Position numbers and translations under genes: made by a program. A model generated the notes under the pieces. It saw only the letters and a list, made by a program, of their open reading frames with translations, was not told the DNA's origin and ran no database searches. A DNA stretch of 64,000 nt from Chlorops oryzae (Eukaryota > Arthropoda > Insecta > Diptera > Chloropidae), in NCBI GenBank assembly GCA_020466095.1, contig CM035807.1, forward strand, positions 84,406,241-84,470,240. Reading direction: 5' to 3'. Below are positions 11,701 through 26,485 of the stretch, one piece after another. Position 1 is the first letter of the stretch. Each line of letters starts with the position of its first letter.

Positions 11701-14700
11701 GATGTACAAGCTTCATGTGACGCAGCTAAATCAGGATGTTATTTAGATAATTTTTTTTGTAGTCAAATTTCAAGCATTCGACTCACCACATTGCCTTTGT
11801 AGGAAGAACTGTAGTTGCAGATATCGCAATTGAAAACTTGTTGCTGCTGCTGTTGTTGCTGCTGTTGCGACTGGAGGTTAGCAGCAGCCGCTGCTACCAG
11901 GGATGCTTGCTGTTGCGCTGTAATCAGTTGTTGCGTCAATTGGTCCTGACACAAAGACGCGGCGCTGGGTATTTCTACGCTCTCATCTTCTAGTATGCAG
12001 GACATGTAGTGCTCTTCGTTGAAGTCGTTCGTTTTCTTATCGAAATGCATGCGTATGTGCGTGCGCATGCCACTGTGAATATTCAATAATTGAAAACAAT
12101 TTGTAAGTGAAAGTTTTACGCCATGCAAAACCCCCATTTTGACTTACCGCAGGGTGTTGCCCTTGTAACGACATATGCTGCACCGAAATGCTTTCACCGA
12201 GCCGTGTGTTTCCATGTGCTTACGGCTCTCGTTCGCTGTCAAGCTGACCACATCGCACAGGGGGCATTTATATATGGAGCCACCGCCACTGTTGGCATTC
12301 ATTTGCGAAACGGGCTGCTGCAGTGCCGGAGGAGGCGGACACGGGAGGCCCAGTTCATGTACAGATTTACATTTTGTACATTTCTCTTTGGGCAGCGACA
12401 CCTAAATTGAAAAAAAAAAAAAAAAAAAAGAAAAGGTTAACCAAACCAAAGATTCAATTGTATTTACTCTGTAGGTATACCTGAGTGCCCTCCGTCGAAG
12501 TTGTTGCACTAGCTTGTGCAGCAGAGTTTGCGTTCGTATTTGCAGCGGCAACAGCAGTATTGCCTTTCAGACAATAAAAGTTCTGATGAGCACGTAAATT
12601 ATCTAATGATGTGTATTTGATGCCACAGGCAGCACAAATGAGTTGTTGATATGCCATTGTGGTAGTTTCGGCAGCCGTTGCGCTGCCAGTTGGTATTGGT
12701 GGCGTATTGGACGCTTTTGTTTCGTTATCATTTGTATCTTGATTTCGCGCCGAGCAGTAATGTTGCTTGTGTGCTAAATAATTCTCGTATTTACAAAAAA
12801 CAATGTTGCATTCCTTGCACTTTGATACGCCCTGCTTTACGTAGATTTGTGGCTGCGCAGCTGCTGCCGCTAATGCGTTTGTCGAATTTTGTAGGACAGG
12901 CAGACCCAATAGTGTTGATTTGCTTGCGACAGCAACTGCCGCTGCGGCAATATCTGCCGGTGTCGCTCCTGTTGCAACGCCACTGGAAGAGTTCACTGCC
13001 GCAGCTGCCGCTGACAATTTGAAAGCCAGTTCCAAGTTTTGCTTGGTCAATAAAGGATTAATGATATTTGATTCGGAGAGTTTAAGGGCTATATCGGCGG
13101 GAAGTATTGGCCTTAATGGTAGGCCATCTAAAATATTTCCAGCGGCAGCTGCCGCAGCAAGTGATGCTGATGTAACTACATTGGTAGGTGGCGACATTGA
13201 AGATGTGCTGCCAGCACCAGAGCTTCGTGGACTGATTGCCCGCCGTTTAGGAGACGGACTCATCGATGGGCTATTTGGAAGTGAAGGAGCGCAAACAATT
13301 TGTTCCGGTGTTATGCTGCCAGTATCGTCCAGCGAAAGGTTCTCTTTTCCAGCTTCGAGCAATGTATCCACATCGACTTGATGTGACGCGGCGACATCAA
13401 GGAACGATGTCGCTGTACGAATGCGTTGTTGCAACGTGACAATTGGAGATCGCCGCAGTGAGAGGTCCAGAGGTGCAGATTCTCTATGTTAGAAAATTTC
13501 TTTATTTAGATATCGATTAAATATTTTAAATTTCTATTTAACACTCGATATTCATAACATCGATATCCTACACTTAAAAAAATAAAATGTAATCCCAACA
13601 ATTTTGTTGGTTAAATCGTTCCCAACACTTTAAAAATCGTTCAATTCTTCTTCAGAAATTGAAAATTAATGCTTGATGAAGCAATTTTTTCAATAACATT
13701 GTGTCTCAACAATGTAAAGTTCTTGAGAAAATTTTTTGAGTGTAGCTTAAAGCAACGAAAACGACAGAATTTTTTGCCATGCAGTCGCGTCCATTATTTG
13801 AGCACTTACACTTACCATTACCCAGGGACGGACTGAGCCAACGGGCAACCGGGAAAATACCCGGTGGGCCCCCAGTGAGCTGTATCTGGGAGCAATACTC
13901 ATGGAGTAAGGATTTTTTTAAAATATTTTTTTTTCTTAGGCAACGGGGCCCCATTTTTCAAACGCCGGGTGGGCCCTTTGACCCCTAGTCCGCCCCTGCC
14001 ATTACCTATATCCTCAAACCTCCTAGCTAATATATGTGCATCGATTCCATTCAGGCTCGGAGGCAGGGGTAGAGTAAGGGCTTCAAAATCCCCTATCAGG
14101 GCAAACAAAAATATTTCAGTGGAACCCTAAAAGTATGCACGTCAATATTTATGAAAAAATAAATGAAATTATAAGTATTTGCCCGTGAAACTTAGTTCCA
14201 GCTTTTACACTATCCGTAAAATTCCACAATACCCTTCTGAAGGTGTCTACATATGTATGTATAAATAGGCGCGTTTTCAAGAAAACAACAGAGTTCCAGC
14301 ATCATACACATTTCAAGCTATTGACATGTATATTTTTAGGGCTCAATTTAAATATTTGTGGTTGCCCTGCAAATTATATGCATTTCCCGACAATGAAACG
14401 GCATTTGCAGAAGTTGCAAAGTCCGAATGGGCTTGTCGGTTACAGGGCTTTTCAAGGATATTTCAAGGATACTTCGAATTAAGAGCAAAAAAGGGGTTCC
14501 TACAGTGTTTGTGTTGTATGTATGTAATAGATAGTATCTTTTAGATACCTATTGAAAAATTAATAAAACTTTAAAATTCATATCAGGGTGCCCCATTTAT
14601 ACTCTCCCTTATCAGCCCGATTCTGAATATTTCCGGGGAACGAATTCCCGGGGAATTTACTTTTCATGAGAGTAAACTTCTTCTTTTTAAAATATTTGTA

Positions 14701-17700
14701 AATTCGGGAATTCGGGAATTCGTTCCCCGGGAATATTCAGAATCGGGCTATATATATATTCTCCCTTGGAAATATCTTATGGTCTATGGATTTTTAGTAG
14801 GAATTTGAATTACCGTGTACCAGGCTCCTTTCCCTTGGAGCTTATATTGGTCATGTGTGCGCCTTGACTATTGTTTTTTTCATTTGAGAGCGTTTCACTC
14901 TTATTCGAATGCGATGGGTTGTTGCTGAGCACAGGACTCGACGATGCGGTGTTGGATGTGGCAGGAGCGCCAATTGAGCTCATGTTAAGCGCTGTAGCGA
15001 TTGGCTTCCAAGAGCCATTATCAAACATAAAACAAGTATTCTCCGTGTTAGCAGAGCCCGTCGCAGCTGTCGTACTGCATTAAAGGAGAGAATTTGAAAA
15101 AAAAAACAACTTTGTTACCGAAAAATCGAACCAGACTTACGGTGGTCCTGGTATAAGATTTCCCACACGTATGAGTGCATAGGGCACAATTAAAATGGGG
15201 TTTGTGGGCAGTGCGACAAAGGGTTGAGTCGAAGATTGCAGTGAAGCCGCTGCTGCAGCAGCAGCTGCTGCTGCGGCTGCTACCATAGCTTGCGTTGGTG
15301 TTTTGGTGCGCGTTTGTGGACTCAGGGCACTATTGACGTTTGCCGGTTGAGCGACCGATGTTGATATGGCTGTACTAACTTCAAGTTTTGGCGTCAGTTG
15401 ACTAAAAAAAAAAAAAACACAAAACGATTAGACGATTTCCTTTGAGCGTCAAGGCTTTGTCCTACCCCTCAGTACGTCTGGAACTACAATAGTGCTGCTT
15501 GTGGGCACGATAAGTCTTTATATTACTGAATCTAATATCACAATTACTGCAGTAACGATCGATTTGCTGAAATGAGTGGCGAATAATATTGAATTGAATT
15601 ATAAAAACTATCCGATGGGCAGATGCGGCAACGAACAGGTAACTCACTTGACTAGAACTATCCTCGAGGATTATGCTGCTATTGGCAGCGCCTGCCAGCA
15701 TTCCACCACCATTCGCCAGATTGTTCGAACTTGTTGCTGGTGATGTTTGGTGCATTCGCATATGACGATTCAATGAGACTTTCTTGTCTGCGCTGTAGGA
15801 ACATTGCGAGCATGCGTACTGCTTTCCGGTCTTGATCGCTTTTGATACGGGCTCAACAGTACAGCTGCTTCCAGTGCCGGAGCTGCATGCGTTGCCCGTG
15901 TTTGACAAACTATTTGGCGATCCTCTTTTTTCGGGTATTGCCGCTAAATGCGCAGAGCTCTTTTCATCAGCATCTTTGTTGCTATACATATTAGTTGAAT
16001 AATTACAAAAAATTTTCTAAAGCAGGTTCATTCGAACATTGCGGTACTTACCGATGCGAACAATAGTAGGCTTGATGCGCCTCCAATGTTGACGGCGAAC
16101 TAAAACCAATGCCACATGGCAGGCACATAAATACTTTAATGCGTGGAGCTAATTCTGTAGATGGACCCAAAGTTCCAGTTGCCTTAACCAACGACGAATC
16201 GGTAGGGTTTTGAGATTGGCTATTGGCTATCACCATAGCATCGAATTTATCTTGCTTTAGTAAAGCCGGAGGCGCTGGCAGTTGGGAATTATTTTTGCAC
16301 TGTTGTTTTAGTTGTGCCTCGTCATGAAGGGTTTTAAGGTCCTTGGCGTCGGGCTTTAGTGCTGGATCAGAGGCTAAAAGGGCATTTAAACGCAATTTTG
16401 GGACCATTGGTGCAGAAGATGCCGTTGCTTGTGCAACAGACCCTTCCGCTAAGTTTTGCTGTGTGGTGGGACTCGAACTTGGCGCTCGTTCATTTTCTGT
16501 AAAACTGGTCGATGAATTGTCTTTGAAGATGCTGTATCCACCCTTTTTGAATTCATCCGAATTTGGGTGGAAGGATACCGCCACTGATGGACTCTGCGGA
16601 TGATCGTGTTTTGAAGGCGTTGTCAGTTCAACGAAAGGCGATTTCTTGATGTCGATGTCCTTTTGAATTTCAGGACTCCGAGATCCAGCGCTTGCTGGTG
16701 AGCTCGATGTTGACCGTTCGTGACTTTCTGCCACTTCGGAGTCAGTCTTTGGTGCAGAACGTATAATGCTTTGATCAGACAGTTCTTGTGATGTGTGTTC
16801 TCGATCGTTCGGCTCATCACTGCTACTGCGGTGCTCGTCAACGAGATCTTCTAATGGCAGATCTTTGGAATCTAAGAGAAAACAATTAAATATTGTTATT
16901 AAATAGGTATGTGGGCATATTATAATGCATGCAATATAAGCACTTCTCCGATTGAGAATGAATTTAAAATACCAGCTAGAAAGAAAGATCAATATTCTAG
17001 CTTTTTTGTAAGGATATGACTGGCCTGAGACAGGCAAAACTCAGTGTGAACCCATGTAAGGTCAGGATCTCAGATATGCTAAGATTTGGGATAGAAAATA
17101 TAGATAGATTAGTTTCCCTTCTGTTAGGCTACTGTTGACTGAAATACTAGCTCCACAAGATGCACCTGATAGGAGACTCTGAGGGCAGACCTATCTTGAG
17201 CACGAGGACACTGCATTCCATGTAATGGGTGAATGTGTTGCCCTTTGTAGGCTAAGACTCAGAGCCTTCAACAAACCCTTCTTAAGCCACGACAAAGCTG
17301 AGGCTCGAAACTTATCTGAATGTCCCCTCCTTTATAAGGACGATCGAGGACATAATAGAACAGATAAACTAAACGGGAACAAGTGGCACAATAGATCTCT
17401 TAATGGTCGCAGTGCCTTCACTTACAACCCATACAAAAAAAAAAAAGGATATGACTTTTATTTACAATAAATGCTCAATGATGATTAAAACCTCTTGGGT
17501 TGCTTATAATTTTCACAAGTGTTATACTTCTCTTTTGTGTGATACTTATTATTAATTGGTGAAAATTAAAAAAAAAAAAATTTACTACTTGAAATGAGCT
17601 GCCATCTGCTTTGATCGCTTCAGAAAACAATACACGTTTTTTAAAACAGGGGACAGGAGCATGGCATGGTCAAATCAAAGATCGAGATATCAATTTCTCA

Positions 17701-20700
17701 GACGCACAAATAGCACGACAGCAAACAACGAGAATTTGTTAGATAGATATGACAGCTGAGATAAGAGAACGAAGCACTAAAATCTGCAAAGACAAAGCGA
17801 AGTTTTGCGCTTGAGCTTAACAGCGATAAGGCCAAAAGTTACAAAGCGAAAAAGCGGAAAAGGTTTTGAGATTCTCAGAATTCTTGCCAGCGATCGCGAA
17901 AATATGCGTATAAAACTATAAGTACTTATGCGTATTATACCTTTAGGTACATACGCGAACTGTATGGATGCATGAGGGGAAAAGCGTAAAAATCAAAAGA
18001 CGATACGAGTTAAAGCCAAGCATCGACGCTTGATTGTTCGTTCTGCGTTTGCGCGTTGGCCTGTCAATTTCAAGCTATTGAAATGTCAGCACGCCGACCA
18101 TTAAATGGTGATGTTTGCTTTCGGCAGTAGTCAACAAAAACCTGTAATTGCTGCACCAAAAGCAGGACCCTGTGCAGTACGCTTAGCTGGGCACATTGTT
18201 GATGTACATATGCCGTATGATGACAGTACCTACGAGGAGTGCATGTAGAACACCGTGCAGTCGGTATATGATCTAGATCTTTGTCAAGGCGCTTTGCTTT
18301 TGTGCTACCATATTTGTTTCAATGGAGTTTTTCTATATTTGCATGTGAATTTGCGGTCGCCTGCAAAGGCAATCGTTAGCGAAATGACAAAATAACTTTT
18401 GAGTTGTAAGCTCAAAAGCTTGCACCTTAGTTGAGAAAGAAAGGAACGACAACGATGACCTAAAACAGTAACGGGGTGTGGTAATATAGCAAGAAAATTG
18501 TAAGTTTGTGGTTAGATAGAGGCTACATTAATGCGAAGAACGGAGTCGTTTTTTAATAATTGCTGCTATTCTACATTTTAAGGCGCCTCAAAGTATCGAA
18601 ACCAAACAAACGCGCTGAGCGTGACGAGTTTTTTAATGGCGTTTTTTTTTATGAGTTTATCGTAGAGCTGGAGAAACAATCGATAGCACTATCGATATTA
18701 TCGATGGTTTCAAACAATCGACAACATCGACGGTTTTTGAAGATTTGATTAATGGACATTTACTCGAGCATCGGAAATTTGGTGCTGGCGATGACAGAGT
18801 GCTTTCTTCTTTTTAAAATGGACAGATTCTTAAAAATGCATTTATTTAGATAAGGCCGAGAGCGGCTCGAAAATTCATCTTTCGATTATCAAAATTATCG
18901 ATTGTCAAAATTATCGATAACCGAAACTATCGATTGTAGAAACTATTATCGAAAATATCGATTGTTGAAAATATCGACCATTGAAACGATCGATTGTTGA
19001 ACCTATCGATAATTTTTACTGTCGATTAAAGAAACTATCGATTATCGAACCATCAATTATTGAACCTACCGATTATTGAAAAAATCTATCGTTGCACCTA
19101 TTGATTATTGAAATAATCGATTACTGAACCGATCGATTATTAAAACTATCGATTATGGAACCTATCGAATATCGAATCTATCGATTATCAAAATATCGAT
19201 AGCCTCCCAGCTCTATCGAGCCAATAAATAGGACAAACTTACACACGTTCTTGCTTTAACAAGTCGTGAAAAATCTTCAGAAACTCTGGAAATCTTAAGT
19301 GTCCCATTTTACAAACGAAATGAGAATTATAGACGTCATGCTAAACATGAACTGATGCCAGATCGAGGGGGTTTTCCCGTTTTAAAGGACTTTTTCGATC
19401 TTACTTTTAACCAAAAATGACTTCAAATGTTTACAAGGGATATTTTACTGATCACTTTCCTAAAGAAAACAGAAATGAAGGGATTTTTTTCAATATCCAA
19501 GGGAAAAGAGTCCCCGAAATACTGCCTAGCATCAGTGCTGGTTACAAAGTACGGAGAATTGAGTAAGAAGGGTTTTAAAATTCGGCTTCTTATATATTAC
19601 CACGTGATATTAAATGAGCAGGGATACTTGTGCACAGTATTTTATTAAATTATTATAGGACGACCATTAATTTTTAAAATTTAAAACTTTCAAATGGTTT
19701 AATTCCACTTTCTTCTAGGCACTAAAAATTAAAGTTCGAGACTTGAATTAATTTTAGAATACAACACTAAGGCATGACGTGAAAGAACAAATCGCACAGA
19801 ATTTCCGGGCGATTATGGCTGGGAAAGCCATAAGAAAGGATGCCGCAAAGACAAAGCGACACGTTAAAAGTGTGTTAAACGAATTGCTACGCTTTTAACT
19901 CGTAGAAATCTGAAAACCAAAATCCAGACATCCAAACAATGTGGCAGACTACATGATGGTTTAACAAGACACACGCTCCAAAGCTCTTAAGACAGAAAAG
20001 AAACTCTCAAGGCACAACACACACGGCCTAAAAACAAAAAAAAAAAAAAAAATGTGAAATATAGAAGGCTGAAAAAATGGCATATAGGCATATGGTAGAA
20101 GGCGAACGAAAAGGAATCACACGGATGCGGCTTAAGGCACATCATTACCAACCAATTAGGCCGAGCAGTGAAGAACTAAAATAATCGAGTGTGCAACGCG
20201 AAAGGTAAGAAGCCATTTAAGGTTAGGTCTACACTCATGGTGGGACAATAAACGTAAGAAACGACCGATGCCACCAGCAAAGTGGTGTCGTGAAACGCGT
20301 CACAAAAGGATGCGCACTATGCAAGCGGCTCGTGTGAGTCTCTGGCATTGGGTGGGACTGGCAATGTGAACGCTGTGCGGGGCTACATGCGATGGATTCA
20401 ACTTGTGCTGCATGCGGCGCTCTCTGGCCAAGTTGTAGTTGCATGTACACTCATGATTGTTTGGTGGTTGTGGTGTTTTTTTGTTTGTTTTTTTTTTATG
20501 GCTTTTGCCGATATTCTTTGAGGCATAAAAGCAGCGTGCCGAATATTAACTTTCATGACAAGCAAATAATAATGCAAGGCAACGTTTCTCCAAAAATATT
20601 CACCCGAGATGCTCTTGCTTTTCCTGCTCACGTTGCTGAGGTTCTTAATTCTGGGTGAAGAGACCAGAAGCAATGCGGGGCTTGCTTTTTATGCCAACTT

Positions 20701-23700
20701 TTTGGGGTTTCTTATTTAGTTGAGACATTTTTTGTGAAGCTTTTGACGATGATATATCCCAGCCAGTAGTTAACTCCATGAAAATGAAGATCTTTTGCCG
20801 TAGTGTAAGCAGTACTGAGATGATTTGATCCATTTTATGTTGTTTTGCTTTCGAGGGAAAGGAGTCATCAAAATCTTTTCGTTTGAACTTAGTTACAAAA
20901 GTGAAAATGCTTTTATTTGAACAATTTTTACATAGAATATTCAGAGAAGGAAAACTTCTTCCTCTAGAATACCTATATAAGTACATATTTCTATTTCCCT
21001 TGTGGATAAGGGGGTATTTTTATGTATCTCGCAATAATTCAGTTGGGGATTTTTCGAACAATTTTGGAGCTTGTGTGAGGGTAGGTACAAACATATATGA
21101 GCTGAAGAACTTCTCTTTTCGATAGCGAATAAACAGATTCCTATTTTTGTTGCTTTTTTGGTCCCTTGTTCGATGACTGCTCTCTACAACGAAGGGTTTT
21201 AATAGAAAAGCAATAATTAATTATAATATTGACAAATCATGGGTTCAACGCGATGTTTGTTTTTTACGAAAGAAATCACATAAGCGTACTATTTTTACCT
21301 GACGTAAGTACAGTTTCGACTGAGTCTTTTACGAGCAGAAAATTTTTAGCGGATTGCCTTCTTTTTAGTCAAACTTTTCGTTTTCTGTTTATTAAACTTC
21401 TCTTTGCTGCAATTCCATCTTGACAATTTAGCTCAGCAGTAGACTCCTAATAGTGAAGACGAATAACGCATAGATGCTTTTCGGCTCTTTTTGTATTCGA
21501 TTGCTTGTTCAAATATCGTCAACAATACAATAAAAATAATGGGATTTAAATAAATCAGCTTTTAACAATTATTTTTTATACGGAACTTTTACGAAACAAA
21601 TCGCGTTTGATGTTTTTTTTAGAATATTATGTCGCTAGTTCTGCTAAATTTTCTTCCATTTTGAACTGAGCGTTAACATTTATAGCCAGTTTTCTTTTGA
21701 ATAGTGGATGTAACTCCACTTTTTCTATTACTACGGTTCGAGATCGGTTTGAGTGAAATATTCGTATTAGGCCGTGGGTTGAAATATTAGTTTTGAATTC
21801 GTGCATTCACATTGGGGTCTTCTATTTGAAAAGCCCTTTATTGCTGAGCGAATACCTTTCTACACGAAAAATTCTTATTCGCTGATAAATTCGATTATTA
21901 AATCAATGAAAACTTTTTTTATTTATTTTTACAAAGTTTTAAAAGTTTAAAAAATTTTTCCTACGATACGATGGGCTATTCAAAAAGTAATTGATACTTC
22001 GTATAAGTTGTTGTAAAAACATACGGTGCCGTAGTGTACACGAATCGGTCTCGGAGCGTAAATTAACAAAAACGTGTTATTCAGTATCAGATGTAACTGA
22101 AGGGTTTTAATAGAATCAAGCTAATATTGTAATTTATTATTTGAAAATATGTCAGCCATTTTGAAAAAAAAATTCATATGGCTTTTTTTGAGTTGTAGTT
22201 TAGACCGAAGTATGGTTTACGAGAGAAATTTTTAACGGAATTGCCTGTCTGATTCTGAGTCAATTTCGGTTTTCGTATTAAACTACTTTGATTCATGCAA
22301 ATGTCACACGCTTGAATTGTAGCATCAGTCATGTGACTCCAATGGAAAAATAACTAAAGTTTCCCTTGATTCGAGTTTAGTTTTCGTCAACAAACATCAA
22401 AAAAGTTGGATTTATTGGCTTAAGCAATTTTGCTTTCGCAATTAGACAGTGGATATTTCCATCTAAATTTTCATTTTCGAATAGCGTTAAATTTATACCT
22501 TTTCTTTTAAAGTGGAGTAACTCATTTTTCTAATTTACCGGTCTGAGCGCTTATAAGTGCAAAATTGAAGGCCGTGGGTGAAATAGTATTTGAGATTACT
22601 GTTAAGCTATCCATTCTAAAGACTTCACAGTTTTGCTGGGTGGTGGCGGGTGCTGGGTAATGAACATGCACCACTTAATATCTCGAAATGGAAAAATGGA
22701 GTTACACCACTTTCAAAGTCAACGGTCCATTTCTTTTTTTTTTTTTGGAAACTAATATTAATGGGCTCAAATATGTGTAAATTTTTCCCGTCTATTATTA
22801 TTTTGATTGATTTTTGGTGTTTCTTCGATATTTTATCCTTGACGGAATCTGTATGGCTTCCTTCATCGGTTTAACGAAAGAAGTTAGATCGAAATTGTCA
22901 AGCCTAAAAATAATGGGAAAATTCTTTAACGTTTGGGTGAAACTTTTTCATACAAATTTTGGCAACTCATTTCTCATTTCGTAAAATTTACAAGCTCGAA
23001 GGACTCGTTTTAACTTTTATATAAAATTTTCATCATTGGAGGACGGGAGTCAGCTAGTTCGTGGGCGTTCTGGAATGGAAATGCTACTTATATATTCAAT
23101 AGAAAGTCACAGTTCACTCAAAGACCATTTTTTCTGAAAAAATGACTTAAGTGGTACGTAAAATGGTGTAATGTTGTTACAGTCCATTCATGAATATTGT
23201 TCATATGTCTATCGATTTTTAGACGAATGTGGCATCTATTTAAAATTCAATACGAGATTGTCAAAGTTGCCAGAAATAATGGCACTTCGTTTCGGCCTAC
23301 TTCACAAAATTTTGCAAGTATTTATATGCTGAAAATACGAAGACGTTAGAAGGATATTAATTAAAAAAATCAGCAGTAACTCAGAATTATTCGTCAAATA
23401 AACAAATTAATTACGAGATCTAACAATGCATTGCTTTATTTTTAGAATGGATTAATGTTCGCTACTTCAAAAAAATTTCATTCTGAAAAAAAATTATAAA
23501 AATAAATTTTTCAGATATGGATCTAGTAATAAACTTATTGCCGAATATTGTTCGAATGTTATTCGGCAATACAATATTCTAAAAATGGCAATCCAATATC
23601 TGACTGAGTGTCAAAATGCTCGGAGCATCACTAATTTAAACGAAAGCAACTTCTTGATGTTCAAAAGAAACGGGGGGCCCGAACGGTTCTGTGCCCTTCG

Positions 23701-26454
23701 TTTTCGGCACAAGACTTCGACAGAAATCGAATTAAATGATCTTCAGCTGCTGCGTCTCAGCAGTGCTTATAATTTGCACTTTTATACTTTGCTTTGTATT
23801 TTTCTCTTGATCAACACGGATTGATAGTGATTGTGATAAAGAAGACTTCTGAAGAAAGAATGCGTTCTTTTCAGCGAAGCACCTGAATTTTTCGTAAAAT
23901 GGATGAGAAAAGGAAATAATGACCAACTTATAGGAGGGGTGTTTGAGGATTTCCCAGTTTCGTAGTTGTAATAAAGTTAAAGAGCTTAATTTTGACAAGG
24001 TGTAGAGATAATACTGCATTCAGAGGGCCCTATAGAGTGGTAAGTAAATTTCGAGAGCATAATTTAAGCATGATTGGGCTTGTGTGGCTTTCAAACTATT
24101 ATATTCAAATTGACTTGAGCTGTATGCATAGAAATGCAAGGCTTTATAGCTTCCCGAAGCAATTGTACACACCTCCGCAGTCCTCTAATATGAACCATAT
24201 TGAGCCGACTTCGAGCTTCCTAGGATTCCTAGGAAAAAGGATTAAAAATCATCAAAAATCCTCCAATGAGGAGGATAAAGTGTGCAAAAATGACACAAAA
24301 GGATGCTGGTGTTTTGGTCAAAAGCATCAGAAGACGTCTGAAAGTCATTATAGAAGCCAAAGGAGTTCCCACAAAACCTAAACTTCGATTTGGAACCCGC
24401 TTACTGTGAAAAGGCCTCAAGTGTACGTAAACTTTTTGATATGAATTTGTGTAATTTTTTGTTCTTTGCTCGCTGGTTTCTTCAATTAAGATTATTTTTG
24501 AAGGAGATTTATTTGATCTTGAACAAAAATCCCTAGTCTTTCTTATTTCATAAAAAAAATTCACACTTTGGACATTTAATTGGGGGAAAAAATAGTTTTG
24601 TTGAGAAGTTCAAGGTGTACGTAAATATTTCTCATTGCAGTGGCGTAGCTAGGCGTGGGTGAAGTGGGCCATCGCCCACGGCCACGTGCCCAAAGGAGCC
24701 TCACACGAAGTCAATTTAATGAACGATTTAGAAGGACACAGGGGCCCCCCATAACCATAGTGAAGCATAAAGCACACTCCGATGTAAGGTAGCATAAGAT
24801 TGAAGGATACAAGCATAGTTCGTAAGTATAAAAAAATGTTTTACGGCCTCGCTAGTTCATCTCGCCCATGTCTAGATTAGTCCTCGCCATTACGACACGG
24901 TTCTCATTGACTGTATGTCAATTCGGATATCCCTATTTGATGAAAATGAATAAAACATGCATTCGATCTACACTTCTGGTCAAACGACATTAACATTTTT
25001 GAAAAGACCTATCAAAATGATCGGACTATTCAATGATGAAAACTTTCTTTACTAAAACCTTTGCTCAGAAACAATCAAAAAATCATTCCTTATTCTTGTA
25101 AACTCCTTCCGTCCTCCTCAAGGCACACCTAGAAGAAAACTGAAATTTTGACTCTTTGCAGAAGAATGGATATCTCAAATACTAATGCGTATTTTGAGGT
25201 GCCATTTGGTGATGGATGGATCAATGACAGCAGTTAAAATTTGAGAATCAAAATATTTTGCCCTACGGGAGTCCCAAAAAATTTTATATTTAAATTAAAA
25301 TTTCCTCGTGTTTTGCGTGAACAGATGTACATACTTATATGCTTTTTTCATTTAAATTTCAACGAAAAGGCGGTAATACTAATGCTGGTGATAATTTAAA
25401 AGAACTTTTAGCGTTCAAAACTATTCAGTTCAAAGGGTCCTTGCCCACAAAGAACTGTTTTCAGCTACATAATATGAATTTAAAGTTACAATACGAAAGA
25501 CCTTTTTACCTGTGAACCAGTGCAAAGCTTCTCCACAGCATTAATCGGTTCGATCTTTTGGCATGGATTCGTAGCCCATCGAGAACTCACAACTAATTTG
25601 CACCCACAAGCCGAGGGCAAAGCTTGAACATAAATCCAACATAGCTGGTAACATCAAACTCAGAGCGTATCTATCATCTACGGATGTGGCATTGGACTCG
25701 GCCCGGTAAGAATCGCAAGTTTAGAAAATTCTACGAAATCGCTGTAGTCAAAGACTTTTTTGATGTCTTAATTAAAAAGGTCGCTACATTGCGATCGGAC
25801 GGCGAGACGAGACGAGACGAGACGAATGCAGAGAAAACACTTCACGACAAACGCAGAGACACACAAATCAATGGGAAGATGAACGAACCGATGGGCTAGA
25901 ATTCTTTCCAATATACAATGCAATCGAATGCACTGCAATTCGGCCCGTTGTGCAACAGAAAGCAGACTCCAAGGCTGTGAAATTGATGATGCAGCAGCTG
26001 ATGATGCCGTGTTACCAAGAAGAAATTGAATGCGCGAGTTTCGACCAAAGGATAGAGCTTTGCTGATAAGGAAAAAGTACCAGAAAAAGAGCAGAACTGA
26101 AAATAGTCAGCTACTGGCCGCGGTCGATTGAATTTCGTGTGAGCACGCTCAGTGCTTGTTACTGCTGCCGATCGCGATTGACTGTTCCAGAGCTTCTTCA
26201 GACGAATGCCTCTGCACGTACATAGGTACCACCACTCGTTTTCATATGCAAACGAACGCAGTTCGATCGCTCATTGTATCGTTTGTAGCCCGCTACTCGT
26301 CGCCTCCCGTTCGGACTCACAACATTGCCGTCATGCCCTTCCTCCTTTACCGTTCAGCATACTTCGGTAATCCTAAAAATTCGTCAACAACATTGCTCGA
26401 TCAATTGAGATATTAAACTCCAACATGATCATCGCAGCCGTAAGTTGTTGGCAT

Positions 26455-26485
<31 letters not shown>

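Noticed and set aside
12920..13381. 153-codon plus-strand open frame
   Set aside because: Antisense shadow of ush exon 8, created by its alanine and serine codons.
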